NCBI GenBank assembly: GCA_009823505.1
Contig: VZQC01000392.1
Location: 2,264,292-2,328,291 of the forward strand
Direction: 5' to 3'
Length of the DNA: 64,000 bases
Source of the DNA: Rhizomys pruinosus
Lineage: Eukaryota; Chordata; Mammalia; Rodentia; Spalacidae
The position numbers and the translations under genes were made by a program. The notes under the pieces were generated by a model. That model was not told the origin of the DNA, made no database searches, and was given only the letters and a program-made list of their open reading frames with translations. Shown here one piece after another: positions 46,198-56,877 of this stretch. How positions within the stretch are numbered: position 1 is the stretch's first letter; every line of letters begins with the position of its first letter.

Positions 46198-46423
46198 GAT
46201 CTCATGCATTCTGCCAAACATGCTTTTCATCTCTTTCTCAGTCTTTCTCAATATTCTCCATGTGGAAGTTGACTGTTTTGAGCAGAAGTTCACTGTTTCA
46301 GTCAGTTCTTTGATGCAGTCCTTTCTGTTGTTGTTGTTGTTTCCAATATGCATTACTCCCAACTGCTTGGACAAAAGCTCAAGGGGCCGTGCACAAGAAA
46401 TACTTACAACTAGGTAATTGGCA

Positions 46424-49400
46424 CTAGCATCCACAGATGAGGGATACCATTCGTCGTTTGTTTTTCTGGGACTGTGTTACTTCACTCAGCATGATGTCCT
46501 CTAGCTCCAGCCATTTTCCTGCAAAGCTCGTGATGTCGTCTTTCTTTACTGCTGCATAGAACTCCATTGTGTAGATGTACCACATTTTCTCTATCCACTC
46601 GTCAGTTGAGGGGCATTTAGGTTGGTTCCAGCTCCTTGCTATTGTGAAGAGAGCTGCAATAAACATGGCCGTGCATGTATCTCTGTGGTGGCGTAAGTCT
46701 TGAGGGTACATGCCCAGGAGTGGTATGGCTGGGTCGGGTGGCAAGTTCATTCCAAGTCTTCCAAGGGTTCTCCACACTGCTTTCCATAGTGGCTGTACGA
46801 GTTTACATTCCCACCAGCAGTGGATGAGTGTTCCCCTTTCCCCACAACCTCTCCAGCACTTGGTATCATTTGTTTTCTTGATCCTAGCCAGTCTTATTGG
46901 AGTAAGATGATATCTTAAAGTGGTTTTCATTTGCATTTCCTTAATGATTAGTGATGTTGAGCAGTTCTTGAGGTGTTTCTCAGACATCTCTAATTCCTCG
47001 CTTGTGAAGTCTCTGTTCAGTTCTTTGCTCCATCTATTGAGCGGGTCATTTGTTTTCTTTTTTCTTTGTTTTTTGAGTAGTTTATATATTCTGGAAATCA
47101 ATGCTTTGTCAGATGTATCTGCAGTGAAGGTTTCCTCCCACTCTGTGGGATTTCTCTTCACTTCCTTGATTGTTTCTTTTGATGTACAGAAGCTTTTGAG
47201 TTTGATGAGGTCCCATTTGTCAATTGTCGACCTTAATTCTTGTGCAGCTGCTGTCTGATTTAGGAAGTCTTTTCCTACGCCTATGTCTTGTAGTCTGCTG
47301 CCAACTTTTTCTTCTATCACCTTCAGAGTTTGGGGTTTCACGTTGAGGTCTTTAATCCATCTGGAGTTGACTTTTGTACAGGGTGAGAGGTAGGGGTTTA
47401 ATTTCATTCTTCTACAAGTGGTGATCCAGTTTTGCCAACACCACTTGCTGAAGATGCTGTCTTTTCTCCATTGTGGTTTCTTGGCCCCCTTGTCAAATAT
47501 GAGATGGCTGAAATTGTATGTGCTCAGATTTGGATCTTCGGTTTTGTTCCATTGGTCAACAGGTCTGTTTTTGTGCCAGTACCAGGCTGTTTTTATGACT
47601 ATAGCCCTGTAGTATAGTTTAAAATCTGGTATAGAGATCCCTCCTGTGTAGCTCTTTTCACTCAGGATTGATTTGGCTATTCGGGGTCTTTTGTTTCTCC
47701 AAATGAATTTAAGAACTTTTGTTTCCAAGCCTGTGAAGAAACTCTTGGGGATTTTGATTGGGATTGCATTAAATCTATACAAGAGTTTTGGTAAAATGGA
47801 CATTTTTACAATGTTAATTTTCCCAATCCATGAGCATGGGAGGTTTTTCCATCTTCTGAGGTCTTCTTCAATTTCTTTCTTTAAGGGTTTAAAATTTTTG
47901 TTGTAGAGGTCTTTGGTGTCTTTGGTTAGGTTTGTTCCTAGGTATCTTATTGTTTTTGAGGCTATTGTGAGTGGGAAGGTCTCTTTGAATTCTTTCTCCA
48001 GTTGCTTGTTCTTGGTGTAAAGAAAGGCCATTGATTTTCTAAGGTTAATTTTGTATCCTGCCACTTTGCTGAAGCTGTTAATCGTTTCTAGGAGTTTTCT
48101 GGTGGAGTTTTTTGCATCTCTTAAGTAAACAATCATATCATCAGCAAATAGGGATAGTTTGACTTCCTCTTTTCCAATTAGTACTCCTTTAATATCCTTT
48201 TCTTGCCTTATTGCTCTAGCAAGTGTTTCAAGCACTATATTGAAGAGGAGTGGTGATAGGGGGCAGCCTTGCCGAGTTCCTACCTTTAAAGGGAATGTTT
48301 CCGTCATTTCCCCATTTAGGATGATATTGGCTGTGGGTTTCCTGTATATGGCTTTGATTACATTGAGGAATGATCCCTCCAATCCAATTCCTTCTAGGAC
48401 TTTAAGCATGAAGGGATGCTGGATTTTGTCAAAGGCTTTTTCAGCATCAATTGAGATGATGGTGTGGTTTTTGTCTTTGATTCCGTTTATGTGTTTGATG
48501 ATGTTTATTGATTTTCGTATGTTGAACCATCCCTGCATCTCTGGTATGAATCCAACTTGGTCATGATGGATGATCTTCTTGATGTGGGTCTGTATGCGAT
48601 TTGCCAGTATTCTGTTTAGAATTTTGGCATCTGTGTTCATGAGGGAGATGGGTCTATAATTCTCCTTTTTAGTTGGATCTTTGCCTGGTTTTGGTAATAG
48701 AGTGATGTTGGCTTCATAGAAGGAATTTGGGAGAATTCCCTCTGATTGTATACTTCTAAACAGTTTCAGAAATAATGGTTGTAGGTCTTTTTGAAATGTT
48801 TTATAGAATTCTGCTGTGAAACCGTCTGGGCCTGGGCTTTTTTTAGTTGGGAGGCTTCTTACTACATCCTCTATTTCTTCATATGTTATGGGTCTGTTTA
48901 AGCTGCTGGTCTCCTCTTGGCCAAGCTTTGGTGATTCCCAAGATTTCAGATATTCATCCATTTCTTCTAGATTTTCAAACTTGGTAGAATATAGGTTCTT
49001 GTAATATTCCCATATAATTTTCTTGATCTTTTCCTTGTCCGTTGTGATATTTCCCTTTTCATCACAGATTGTATTGATTTGGAGTTGTTCCTTCTTTCTT
49101 TTTGTTAACTGGGCTAGAGGTCTGTCTATCTTGTTTATTCTTTCAAAGAACCAACTTTTGGCTTCATTGATTTTTTGTATTGTTTTCTTTGTTTCTATTT
49201 CATTGATTTCTGCTCTGATTTTTGTTATTTCTTCCTGTCTGTTGCGTTTAGGGTTCATCTGTTGTTGCCTCTCAAGTGCTTTTAGCTGTAGTGTTAGATC
49301 ATTCACTTGTGCTCTTTCTGTTTTTCTAATGTAGGCACCCAGGGCTATAAATTTCCCTCTTAGGACTGCTTTTAAGGTATCCCATAAGTTTTGTTGTGTT

Positions 49401-50257
49401 GTATTGTCATTGTCATTCAGTTCCAGGAATGTTTTTATTTCTTTCTTTATCTCTTCCTTGACCCATTCATTATTCAAGAGTGTGTTGTTTAGTCTCCATG
49501 TGTTCTTGTAGGCAGGAGGGCTTGTCCTGGTGTTGATGTTGAGCTTCATTGCACTGTGGTCTGACAGGATGCATGAAATTATTTCAATCTTTTTGTATTT
49601 GTAGAGGTTTCTTCTGTGTCCCAGGATGTGGTCGATTTTGGAGAATGTTCCGTGGGGTGCTGAGTAGAAAGTGTATTCTCTGGTATTAGGATGGAATGTT
49701 CGGTAGAGGTCTATGAGGTCCATTTGGTGTATCATATCGTTCAGTTCAGATGTCTCTCTGTTTATTTTTTGTCCTGTTGACCTATCCAAAGGACTCAGTG
49801 GGGTATTGAAATCTCCCACTATGAGTGTGCTGGGGTTAGTCTGTGACTTGTGGTCCTGGAGAATTGTCTTTATAAAGTTTGGTGCACCAGAATTTGGGGC
49901 ATATATATTCATAATTGTGAAATCTTCTTGGTGGATTGTTCCTTTGATGAAAATGTAATGGCCTTCTTTGTCTCTTCTGATTTCTTTTACTTTGAAGTCT
50001 ATTTTATCCGATATTAAAATAGCAACACCTGCTTTCTTTTTGGTACCATTTGCTTGGAATATTTTTTTCCATCCCTTCACTTTAAGGTGGTGCCTGTCCT
50101 TGAAGGTAAGATGTGTTTCTTGCAGACAGCATATCGATGGATTCTGTTTCCTAATCCAGTCTCCCAGTCTATGTCTTTTGATTGGGGAATTTAGTCCATT
50201 AATATTTAAGGTTATGACTGATAGGTTTGTGTTGCTTCCTTTTGCCTTATTATCCAT
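46424..50257 (-). CDS. L1 ORF2 protein: endonuclease and reverse transcriptase
   Basis: An uninterrupted 1,277-codon frame, the usual size for mammalian L1 ORF2p. The N-terminal domain (about 1-240) is an AP-endonuclease-like nuclease with TLNINGL (Asn about 18), CLQETHL (Glu about 47), VGDFNTPLS (Asp/Asn near 150) and SDHSAMK (His near 234). The central reverse transcriptase has [18 protein letters not shown], then [15 protein letters not shown] and the catalytic FADDM around residue 700. The C-terminal part carries the CX3CX7HX4C motif in [19 protein letters not shown] and ends SLICGC. The protein nicks DNA at TT/AAAA-like sites and reverse transcribes L1 RNA in place, and also mobilises SINEs. 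It lies 41 bp after ORF1. No obvious catalytic residue is lost. Whether this copy is expressed is unknown. Confidence 0.95.
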   Translation of the reverse strand: MDNKAKGSNTNLSVITLNINGLNSPIKRHRLGDWIRKQNPSICCLQETHLTFKDRHHLKVKGWKKIFQANGTKKKAGVAILISDKIDFKVKEIRRDKEGHYIFIKGTIHQEDFTIMNIYAPNSGAPNFIKTILQDHKSQTNPSTLIVGDFNTPLSPLDRSTGQKINRETSELNDMIHQMDLIDLYRTFHPNTREYTFYSAPHGTFSKIDHILGHRRNLYKYKKIEIISCILSDHSAMKLNINTRTSPPAYKNTWRLNNTLLNNEWVKEEIKKEIKTFLELNDNDNTTQQNLWDTLKAVLRGKFIALGAYIRKTERAQVNDLTLQLKALERQQQMNPKRNRQEEITKIRAEINEIETKKTIQKINEAKSWFFERINKIDRPLAQLTKRKKEQLQINTICDEKGNITTDKEKIKKIIWEYYKNLYSTKFENLEEMDEYLKSWESPKLGQEETSSLNRPITYEEIEDVVRSLPTKKSPGPDGFTAEFYKTFQKDLQPLFLKLFRSIQSEGILPNSFYEANITLLPKPGKDPTKKENYRPISLMNTDAKILNRILANRIQTHIKKIIHHDQVGFIPEMQGWFNIRKSINIIKHINGIKDKNHTIISIDAEKAFDKIQHPFMLKVLEGIGLEGSFLNVIKAIYRKPTANIILNGEMTETFPLKVGTRQGCPLSPLLFNIVLETLARAIRQEKDIKGVLIGKEEVKLSLFADDMIVYLRDAKNSTRKLLETINSFSKVAGYKINLRKSMAFLYTKNKQLEKEFKETFPLTIASKTIRYLGTNLTKDTKDLYNKNFKPLKKEIEEDLRRWKNLPCSWIGKINIVKMSILPKLLYRFNAIPIKIPKSFFTGLETKVLKFIWRNKRPRIAKSILSEKSYTGGISIPDFKLYYRAIVIKTAWYWHKNRPVDQWNKTEDPNLSTYNFSHLIFDKGAKKPQWRKDSIFSKWCWQNWITTCRRMKLNPYLSPCTKVNSRWIKDLNVKPQTLKVIEEKVGSRLQDIGVGKDFLNQTAAAQELRSTIDKWDLIKLKSFCTSKETIKEVKRNPTEWEETFTADTSDKALISRIYKLLKKQRKKKTNDPLNRWSKELNRDFTSEELEMSEKHLKNCSTSLIIKEMQMKTTLRYHLTPIRLARIKKTNDTKCWRGCGERGTLIHCWWECKLVQPLWKAVWRTLGRLGMNLPPDPAIPLLGMYPQDLRHHRDTCTAMFIAALFTIARSWNQPKCPSTDEWIEKMWYIYTMEFYAAVKKDDITSFAGKWLELEDIMLSEVTQSQKNKRRMVSLICGC

Positions 50258-50298
50258 CTGCGGTTTTGATTTAGGTTTCTACTTCTGCAGTTATGCTT

Positions 50299-51426
50299 TT
50301 ATTGATTTCTCCTTCTAGTTGCCTGGGGTTGGTTGCTCCTTTCTTCTGTTCTTTGGATTGCTTCAAGTATTCTCTGAAGGGTTGGTTTTCCGGACATGTA
50401 TTCTTTCAAGTTGTTTATGTCATGGAAGATTTTCCTCTCTCCTTCCACTATGATTGACATTTTTGCTGGGTATAGTAACCTGGGCTGGCATCCATTGTCC
50501 CTCAACACTGGGAATGCTTTGCTCCAGGTTCTTCTTGCCTTCATCGTTTGCTGTGAGAAGTCCGTTGTTATTCTGATAGGTTTCCCCTTATAGGTCACTT
50601 GTTGTTTTTCTCTTGTCGCTTTAAGAATTTTCTCTTTGTTTTGGGTGTCCAGCATTTTAACTATGATGTGGCGTGGAGAATTTCTTTTCTGATCTTGTCT
50701 GTTTGGAGTTCTATGTGCTTCTTGTATTGGTATTGGTTTGTCCTTTTTTAGTTTGGGGAAATTTTCATCTATTATTCTGTTGAAGATCTGATCAATAACA
50801 TTCTCTTGGGATTCTTCTCCTTCCTCTATTCCTATGATGTGGAGGTTTGATCTTTTCATAGTGTCCCACAGTTCTTGGTTGCTCCACTTTTGTGTATTTT
50901 TTAATTTTTCATAATCTTTACTTGAGGTTTTTAGTTGTTCTGTGTTCTCTTCCAGGTCTGATAATCTTTGTTCTACTTCCTCCATTCTGCTTCTGAGGCT
51001 TTTTCCATTCCTTTCCTCTTGATTGGATGAGTGTCTGATTTCCTTTTTCATTTCCTCTTCTGATTTCTTTAGTATTTCTACTTCTTTTTGGAGCTTCTCA
51101 ATCTCTTCCTGTAGCTCTTTGCTTCGCTGGTTGGTTTCCTTATCTTTTTCAGCATGGGATCTTTTCAGTGTTTCTACTTCCTTCCGGAGTTTGTAATTCT
51201 CTCTCTCTAGGTCCTTCTTGAGTTCTTCATTCTCTTTTCTTAGTTCTTTGATTTGCTCTTTATAATGTAGTTCTTTAAATATGTTCCCAATTGTGTTTCT
51301 GACATCTGTGTCCTGGGCCATCCCCAGAGGGATCCCACTGTAGGAATCTTCCATAGGGTTGGTAGAGCTTGGTGCAGGATTATCCTGCACCTTTCCCGTG
51401 TTGTCTCTTCTTCGTGTTCCTGGCAT
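50299..51426 (-). CDS. L1 ORF1 protein: RNA-binding trimeric chaperone
   Basis: An open frame of 392 codons begins at 51477, but I favour the Met at 51426 (MPGTRRRDNTGK). Older copies in this window preserve the equivalent MPRTRQKKQHGK, and this start gives 375 residues. The order is a basic N-terminus, a long Leu/Glu/Lys coiled coil (about residues 60-185), an RRM-like domain (NLHIIGIEEGEE, later RTPNRQDQKRNSPRHIIV) and a C-terminal domain (TYKGKPIRITTDFSQQ). ORF1p forms trimers through the coiled coil, coats L1 RNA in cis and acts as a nucleic-acid chaperone. The coiled coil has about two 11-residue units, against five or six in the dead copy at 12.5 kb. No stop or frameshift is present. 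Confidence 0.93.
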   Translation of the reverse strand: MPGTRRRDNTGKVQDNPAPSSTNPMEDSYSGIPLGMAQDTDVRNTIGNIFKELHYKEQIKELRKENEELKKDLERENYKLRKEVETLKRSHAEKDKETNQRSKELQEEIEKLQKEVEILKKSEEEMKKEIRHSSNQEERNGKSLRSRMEEVEQRLSDLEENTEQLKTSSKDYEKLKNTQKWSNQELWDTMKRSNLHIIGIEEGEESQENVIDQIFNRIIDENFPKLKKDKPIPIQEAHRTPNRQDQKRNSPRHIIVKMLDTQNKEKILKATREKQQVTYKGKPIRITTDFSQQTMKARRTWSKAFPVLRDNGCQPRLLYPAKMSIIVEGERKIFHDINNLKEYMSGKPTLQRILEAIQRTEERSNQPQATRRRNQ

Positions 51427-51784
51427 ATGGGCTTCTCCTTGCCTGTATTCCAATGTGAGTCCTAAGTGCCTCTTCACTGTGTTGAAGGCTTGCTTTGCTT
51501 GCCTCCTTCAGATGCCTTCGTAATCCCAGTTGGCAGGGGAGGAGGGGCTCTTTAGCCCGCGCCCCAGTACCTGTGCAGGCTGAAGATCTCAAGACTCTCA
51601 CAACCCTACCTTTAATACCAGCTGGGAGGATAACTCCACCCCCACAGCCACAAAAGCCAATTAAGCCAAAGACAACTGGATTAATGGATTAGCTAGGTTA
51701 AGTCAATCAACAATCATCCTTGCTCAAGCACCCAGCTCCTACCTGCCTTCCCACACTTTCGCTGGTCTCAGGAGATCTCAGATC
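51427..51784 (-). promoter_or_regulatory. L1 5'UTR / internal promoter region
   Basis: Sequence between the 5' target duplication and the favoured ORF1 start. It aligns with the 5' part of the older L1 at 4.5-5.1 kb (shared gttgaaggcttgctttgctt on the plus strand). L1 5'UTRs hold an internal Pol II promoter. No tandem monomers or clear YY1 site seen. Confidence 0.6.
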
Positions 51785-51812
51785 CAGTCAGTGTTCTTAA
51801 CTCTCCGGCCCC
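51785..51812 (-). mobile_element. B3-like SINE, right part (head)
   Basis: The inverted head cttaactctccggcccc completes the B3 begun at 45263. 51785-51798 is the right copy of the L1 target duplication. Confidence 0.88.
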
Positions 51813-52250
51813 TGGAGTTGATTTTTATACAGGATGAGAGGTAGGGGTTTAATTTTATTCTACAAGTGGTGATCCAGTTTTGCCAACACCATTTGCTGAA
51901 GATGCTGTTTCTTCTCCATTGGGTCTTCTTGGCCCCTTTGTCAAATATGAGGTAGCTGAAATTGCATGTGCTCAAGTTTGAATTTTCAATTTTGATCCAC
52001 TGACCTATGGGTCTGTTTCTGTGCCAGTACCAGGCTGTTTTTTATGACTATGGCCCTGTAATATAGTTTGAAGTCTGGTATAGTAATTCCCCCTACATTG
52101 TTCTTTTTGCTCAGGGTTGCTTTGGCAATCTAAAGTTCATATGGAAAAATAAAAAATTTTATTTTTCCATATGAACTTTAGGATGTTTTTATCTAGTTCC
52201 ATGACAAAGCTTGTGGGGATTTTAATTGGGGAAAATTTCTTTTTATGTTC
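51813..52250 (-). mobile_element. Old L1 ORF2 fragment, right part of nested host
   Basis: Continues the old L1 from 44808-45262: gaggtaggggtttaatttta, then cccctttgtcaaatatgagg. It contains the palindrome at 52130-52181 and ends near 52250. Confidence 0.85.
52130..52181. repeat. Perfect 25-bp-arm palindrome
   Basis: Arms ctaaagttcatatgg... (52130-52154) and its exact complement (52157-52181) are separated by only AA. The right arm is normal L1 sequence. The left arm replaces about 20 bp present in other L1 copies. Confidence 0.97.
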
Positions 52251-52349
52251 ATGTTTTGAATCCTTCTCACCAACCAGTTATGACACTGTAGAAAAAGTCA
52301 CAAGGTCAGTCACCAGGCAAATGAGAGGACATAAGAATGTTCCCCCTCA

Positions 52350-52499
52350 GGCCGGGCATGGTGGCTCACGCCTTTAATCCTAGCACTTGGGAGGCAGAGG
52401 CAAGCAGATCTTTGTGAGTTCAAGGCCAGCCTGGTCTACAGAGTGAGTTCCAGGACAGCTGGGACTACAGGGAGACCCTGTCTCGAAAAGACAAAAAAA
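52350..52499 (+). mobile_element. B1 SINE with 17-bp TSD
   Basis: Complete B1 (gccgggcatggtggctcacg ... ccctgtctcgaaaag) bounded by a perfect duplication aagaatgttccccctca (52333-52349 and 52500-52516). Confidence 0.96.
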
Positions 52500-52516
52500 A
52501 AGAATGTTCCCCCTCA

Positions 52517-53170
52517 ACAGAGCACCAGAAAAGAGGCTGTTGTGAGGATCAAGAGCAGAGACTGACACTGTGTGGGTCTCAGTAAAGACCAGCCACATCC
52601 CCAGCCTTCTTCAGTCTTAATGACCTTGACCACAGGCCTTGTCTCTCATGCAGGAAATTTGGGAAGAAGAAAGTCAAACTCTAGAGTCTTTCGACTTGTT
52701 CCTAATAAACAAAGTATACCCTTTTCTTATTAAAATAAAAAATGATGTTTCAACTAGAGACAAATTAATCTCCAAAGGATTAGAAGAGCAGAATCCCAAA
52801 CCAGTGTGGCAGAATGATGAGCAGATGGGCCTCTAGGATCCACTGGCCGGCATCCCAATGCCTAGCGCAGCTCATCACAGCCATCCAGCTCCATCTGAGT
52901 CTTCCTATGTTTCCTTCTCAGGAAGCTCACCACTCATCACACCTTCACACCACAGCTTATTATGGCACCCAACAGAGCTCACCACATTGTGGGCAGGTGG
53001 ATGACCAGGCTCCCACCCCTTAGGGCCACCAAGCTTCCCAAAGACACAGTCACCCAAGGAAGCTGAAAACAGAGCCCCACATGACCTAGTGGCCTCTCTA
53101 GGTAATGGCCAACAGATCAGGCCCATAGCTGCTCAACCAGTGGTGACAGTTCACACCCTAAAAAGTACCA
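52517..53170. other. Unannotated sequence
   Basis: No repeat recognised. A 65-codon plus-strand frame (52639-52836) has a plausible amino-acid composition but no splice or motif support. Confidence 0.4.
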
Positions 53171-53171
53171 T

Positions 53172-53322
53172 CTCGGCCAAGCGTGGTGGCACACACCTTT
53201 AATCCCAGCACTCAGAGGCAGAGGCAGGCAGATCTCTGTGAGTTCAAGGCCCAGCCTGGTCTACAGAGTGTGCTGCAGGCCAGCTGGGACTAAAGGGTGA
53301 CTCTGACTCAAAAATGCCCCCA
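53172..53322 (+). mobile_element. B1 SINE
   Basis: ccaagcgtggtggcacacac, gttcaaggcccagcctggtc, actctgactcaaaaatgccc. Confidence 0.88.
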
Positions 53323-53336
53323 AAAAGTCAATGGCA

Positions 53337-53436
53337 AGTGGATCTCTGTGAGTTCCAGGCCAGCCTGGTCTGCAGAGGGAGCTCCAGGACAGCTGCGGCT
53401 ACAGGGAGACCCTGTCTCAAAAAGACCAAAAAAAAG
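53337..53436 (+). mobile_element. 5'-truncated B1 SINE with TSD
   Basis: It starts within the B1 body (gtggatctctgtgagttcca) and ends in ctcaaaaagaccaaa. The motif aaaagtcaatggca occurs on both sides (about 53323 and 53433), so this is an independent truncated insertion. Confidence 0.8.
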
Positions 53437-53445
53437 TCAATGGCA

Positions 53446-53799
53446 AAACTCACATTCAGGAGAGCAGCCATTGTGAACGGATGTGTGCGTCCAATAAAAA
53501 CCTATGCCAGAGTGACCGTGGGCTCAAGACAGAGGACAAATGTGGGAGTTATTCAAGGCAAGAGGGGGAAACCATGGTAACACAAGTCCACACTGGTCAC
53601 CATTGAGGTAGGAACACTGACCTGACAGCACACAGCTGGCTCTGAGGATGGTCATGTGACCACACCGACAGAAAACCCATCTGAGTTGTGCTTAGGCCCA
53701 GCTCCTACCTCCGATCAACACCACACTTTCAGTGATTCTATCAACCAGATGGCAGCATGCTGCCTAAAATACAAAATACAGTCTACAAAAATTGGCAAA
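53446..53799. other. Unannotated sequence
   Basis: No feature recognised. Confidence 0.4.
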
Positions 53800-53956
53800 T
53801 GCACTGGGCATGTTTGGTGAAATGCACTTGGGAGACAGAGACAGGAAGATTTTTGTGAGTTCAAGGCCAGACTGGTCTATATAGTGAGTTCTAGGCCAGC
53901 TGGGCCTACAAGGAGACTCTGTCTCAAAAAAAAAAAAAAGAAAAAAAAAAAAAAAG
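53800..53956 (+). mobile_element. B1 SINE with small internal deletion
   Basis: gcactgggcatgtttggtga is followed directly by aatgcacttgggagacagag, lacking part of the 5' half. Long A-rich tail. Confidence 0.78.
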
Positions 53957-54139
53957 GCAAATACTCCATATCCAGCTTTTTCACCTGCCTTGATAGATGC
54001 TAAATATTTATACCACTGGATATATTATGGAATCTGCAAACCACATCTCAAAAAAACTGAAAAAGCTCAATGACTAGGAGTGGTAAGAGTTCCATTCTGA
54101 AGAAGTAGAAGGTATTAAATAGTGTAGTGCACAGTGAAG

Positions 54140-54860
54140 CAGGGTTTTTCTCAGAATGTAAGACCATTTAACATGTCAGGAAATCCACTGTGTTGAGAGA
54201 CTGAGGAGGGATCATGACTATCTCAGCAGATGCAGAGGACACATTCCATAAATTGTATAGCTGCCGGTGACAATGACTCTGAAGAATCCTCAGCAACTGG
54301 GAAGAGAAGGTAACTTGCTGCAGATGAACAGGCACAGAACAACCACAGCTAGCCCACATTCAATGACAGCACGAGAGGACTATACGAGAGGTGAGGGCCA
54401 GAGAAGCAGCATGTTAACCACCACTGCTATGCACACAGTTCATGACACTGGGTACCTAAGCTCTGGGCAATTAATAAAGCCCTAAGTAGGCATTAGATGT
54501 CATAATGCCATAAGTAGGCCTTATGCTCAGAGTATGATCCTCTATGTAGAAGCCATGAGACCTAACTGACAAGTTATGGCCATAATTATGTCCAAAATCC
54601 ATAGCAATAAAAGCCAGTGGAGGACAACCAAAGAGACTTCCACTGTGATGATGCTCAGCCTGGGCCTGGGGCAGACCACTCAAAAGCTAGCATATCAGAC
54701 TGACCTTGACCTATAAAAAAATTAATGTCATATAAATATGAAAGGCAAAACACAACTACTATAAGATATTAAAGAAGAAAATGGATATTGATACAGATGT
54801 TCTTAGATGGAATTCAGTGCCCAAAAGACATAAAGGAAAAAAGACAAACACATTTTTAGC
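54140..54860 (+). mobile_element. Ancient L1 remnant
   Basis: atgactatctcagcagatgc followed by gaggacacattccataaatt corresponds to the reverse transcriptase region around IDAEKAF of old mammalian L1. aagatattaaagaagaaaat near 54765 fits a later ORF2 region. Extremely decayed. Confidence 0.5.
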
Positions 54861-54924
54861 TGTGTAAAAAAATTTAACCTCTTAAAAAAAAAAATTTAAC
54901 TTCTTTTTGTATTAAAGGAAAAAA

Positions 54925-55092
54925 AGGGAGGGAGGGAGAGAGGAAGGGAAGGAGGAAGGGAGGAAAGAAAAAGGGGAAAAGAAAAGGAAATGAAAGGAAA
55001 GGAAAGGAAAGGAAAGGAAAGGAAAGGAAAGGAAAGGAAAGGAAAGGGAAACGGAAAGGGAAGGGAAAGGGAAAGGGAAAAGGAAAAGAAAC
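54925..55092 (+). repeat. (GGAAA)n / GGAGGGA purine tract
   Basis: About 165 bp of pure purine: GGGAGGA units, then about 11 GGAAA units, then GGGAAA. Can form triplex DNA. Open frames across it are compositional. Confidence 0.95.
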
Positions 55093-56859
55093 CAAATCCA
55101 AAGATCAAGGAAGGCAGGAGCCAACAAATGAAAACACCCCTGCCATACCGGGAAGCAGACACTTGATGGCACCTCTATATTTGAGTCAGCTGAGGGTTCA
55201 CTTTGAGGGGCAGGGCACCCTAGCAACTGGTACCAGCCCAGATATGAAGGACATCTGTAGAGTGTTGCACACAGCAGCCAGAGAGGCAAGCAGGATTTCC
55301 AGGAGGAACACACTTGAAGATTTCTTACTGAAAGCAACCCTGAGTCCTCCCTCACAACATGGGAATAAAAGCTCTGTACAGATAGGAAACAGAGACAGTT
55401 TTCCTGGTGTTACCACACACGGATCAGCATTTTCTGGGTGTATTCTCTCTCCTATGCTTTCTTTCTCTACTTTTTCTTGTATGAAGTTTTAGACTTACAG
55501 GAAGGTTGGAAAAGCATATAAAGGGTCCCCACAAACCCTTCACCCTACTTCTCTGGAAAGCAAAAGGACAGGTTGGTATGCTGTGAGCTCTGGGAGTGGC
55601 TGAGTGCAGAACTGTCGAACTGGACAGTGAACTCTGGTGTGGTACCATGAGCTACACCATCAACCTTATTTGCTGAGCCTTGTCTGTCAAGGCTCCCAGC
55701 CAGCTTTCCACTATATGTAGCTACAGGGACTCCTCTGTAACCTCTAGCACAACCTGGGTTGCCTTCCTTTTCTCCTGAACTAGATGGGCCCTGCTCAAGC
55801 ATTGACAGGTGGTCCCTACTGGAGCAGTCTGAGTTTCCTCCTGATTAGACAGTGAGCATGTTTGTGCAGAACACTAGAGATGACATGATGTAACCAGGCT
55901 TACTAAAGGCCAGGTCAGCCTCACCACCTGGTGAGGTGCTATTGCCTTTCTCTACTCTAAAGTTACTATTCTTCCCCTTTTAATAAATAAACAACTTGGG
56001 GTAGAGATGCTCTGAGACAAGACCAATAAATATCCTGTTTCTCCTCAACTTTGCCCACTGAACACCTAGTCCTAGAGCCCCTGCCCTGGCACCCCCAGCA
56101 CAGTGACAGAGGTATTTGCCTGTAGTGGCTGTTGGATCCTCATTACTTCCACATTGACTGGCAATCTTCCATGAGAGCTGTCCCTTCCCCCACGTCTGTC
56201 TGTTTATATCAGTAGGGAGACGGACACTTACTTCATTCTATGGACTTCATTATTTCCTTACTGTAGCCACCAGGGGCTCCCTAAGCCCTTCCTCTCCTCC
56301 TGGCACCAGCAGACAAATTTATAGGGACAGAACAGCATTTCATTTTGGTCTTCTGGCTTTAACCTTGAAGAATGTGGCTGATACTCTGTTCCCTCAGCTG
56401 CTTGGCTGTGTCTCTGTATGTTTTGCTCTACAGTGATATGCATGTCCCCCTCTACTTGTGTCCTACATGGGGTCACCCTGTATCCCAGCTGATGTTAATG
56501 ATTATTTCATTTGGGGTACATCAAGCATCTGTATCTCCCAGGGCTGGGCTGCACTAAAGGTGTACTACAGCAGTACAATGCTCCCAATCCTTTCCTCAGC
56601 CACTTCTACACCATGCTCTTCCATTCCCACAGACACACATCCAGCATGTGTGCCCACATGAAGGCAGCCCACCAAATATAACCAGCACGCCCTGGAAACA
56701 CTGTCACAAGCCAGTCCACTTCAGTGATCCTGCCCCTCTTACATATGATTGCCTAGGTCATACCACATGTTTCTTCACATTACTGGAGATATATCTTCAA
56801 GGAGATTTTTAGAAGTGAGGCTGCTAGGTCAGAGGTAAACATCTACGTCGTTTTGTATG
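55093..56859. other. Mostly unannotated, with possible ancient L1 pieces
   Basis: Stretches near 55495-55560 (aggaaggttggaaaagcata, then ccccacaaacccttcaccc) and 56140-56270 resemble 3' sequences of very old mammalian L1 elements. The rest is unrecognised. No gene supported. Confidence 0.35.
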
Positions 56860-56877
56860 CTGAATGTGTTTTTTATT

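Larger units (their letters stand above)
46101..51784 (-). mobile_element. Full-length L1 LINE with intact ORFs
   Basis: A 5.7-kb L1 on the minus strand: a 5'UTR of about 358 bp without obvious monomers, ORF1, a 41-bp spacer, ORF2 and a 3'UTR of about 320 bp with a G-rich motif, a TA-rich tract and an A-run. Both ORFs are uninterrupted. It is inserted in a B3 SINE with the duplication cagtcaatgttctt (45436-45449) / cagtcagtgttctt (51785-51798, one mismatch). The nick site reads cTT/AA on the plus strand, as expected for L1 endonuclease. This is the youngest and only potentially autonomous element in the window. Confidence 0.93.

Noticed and set aside
46710..50593. Plus-strand ORFs antisense to L1
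   Set aside because: Shadow frames of the intact ORF1/ORF2. The minus-strand frames carry the conserved motifs.
53314..53580. 88-codon plus-strand ORF ending near 53580
   Set aside because: Its first half is B1 sequence and the second half has no motif or splice support.
54874..55162. Phe/Pro/Leu-repeat ORFs
   Set aside because: Generated by the GGAAA purine tract.
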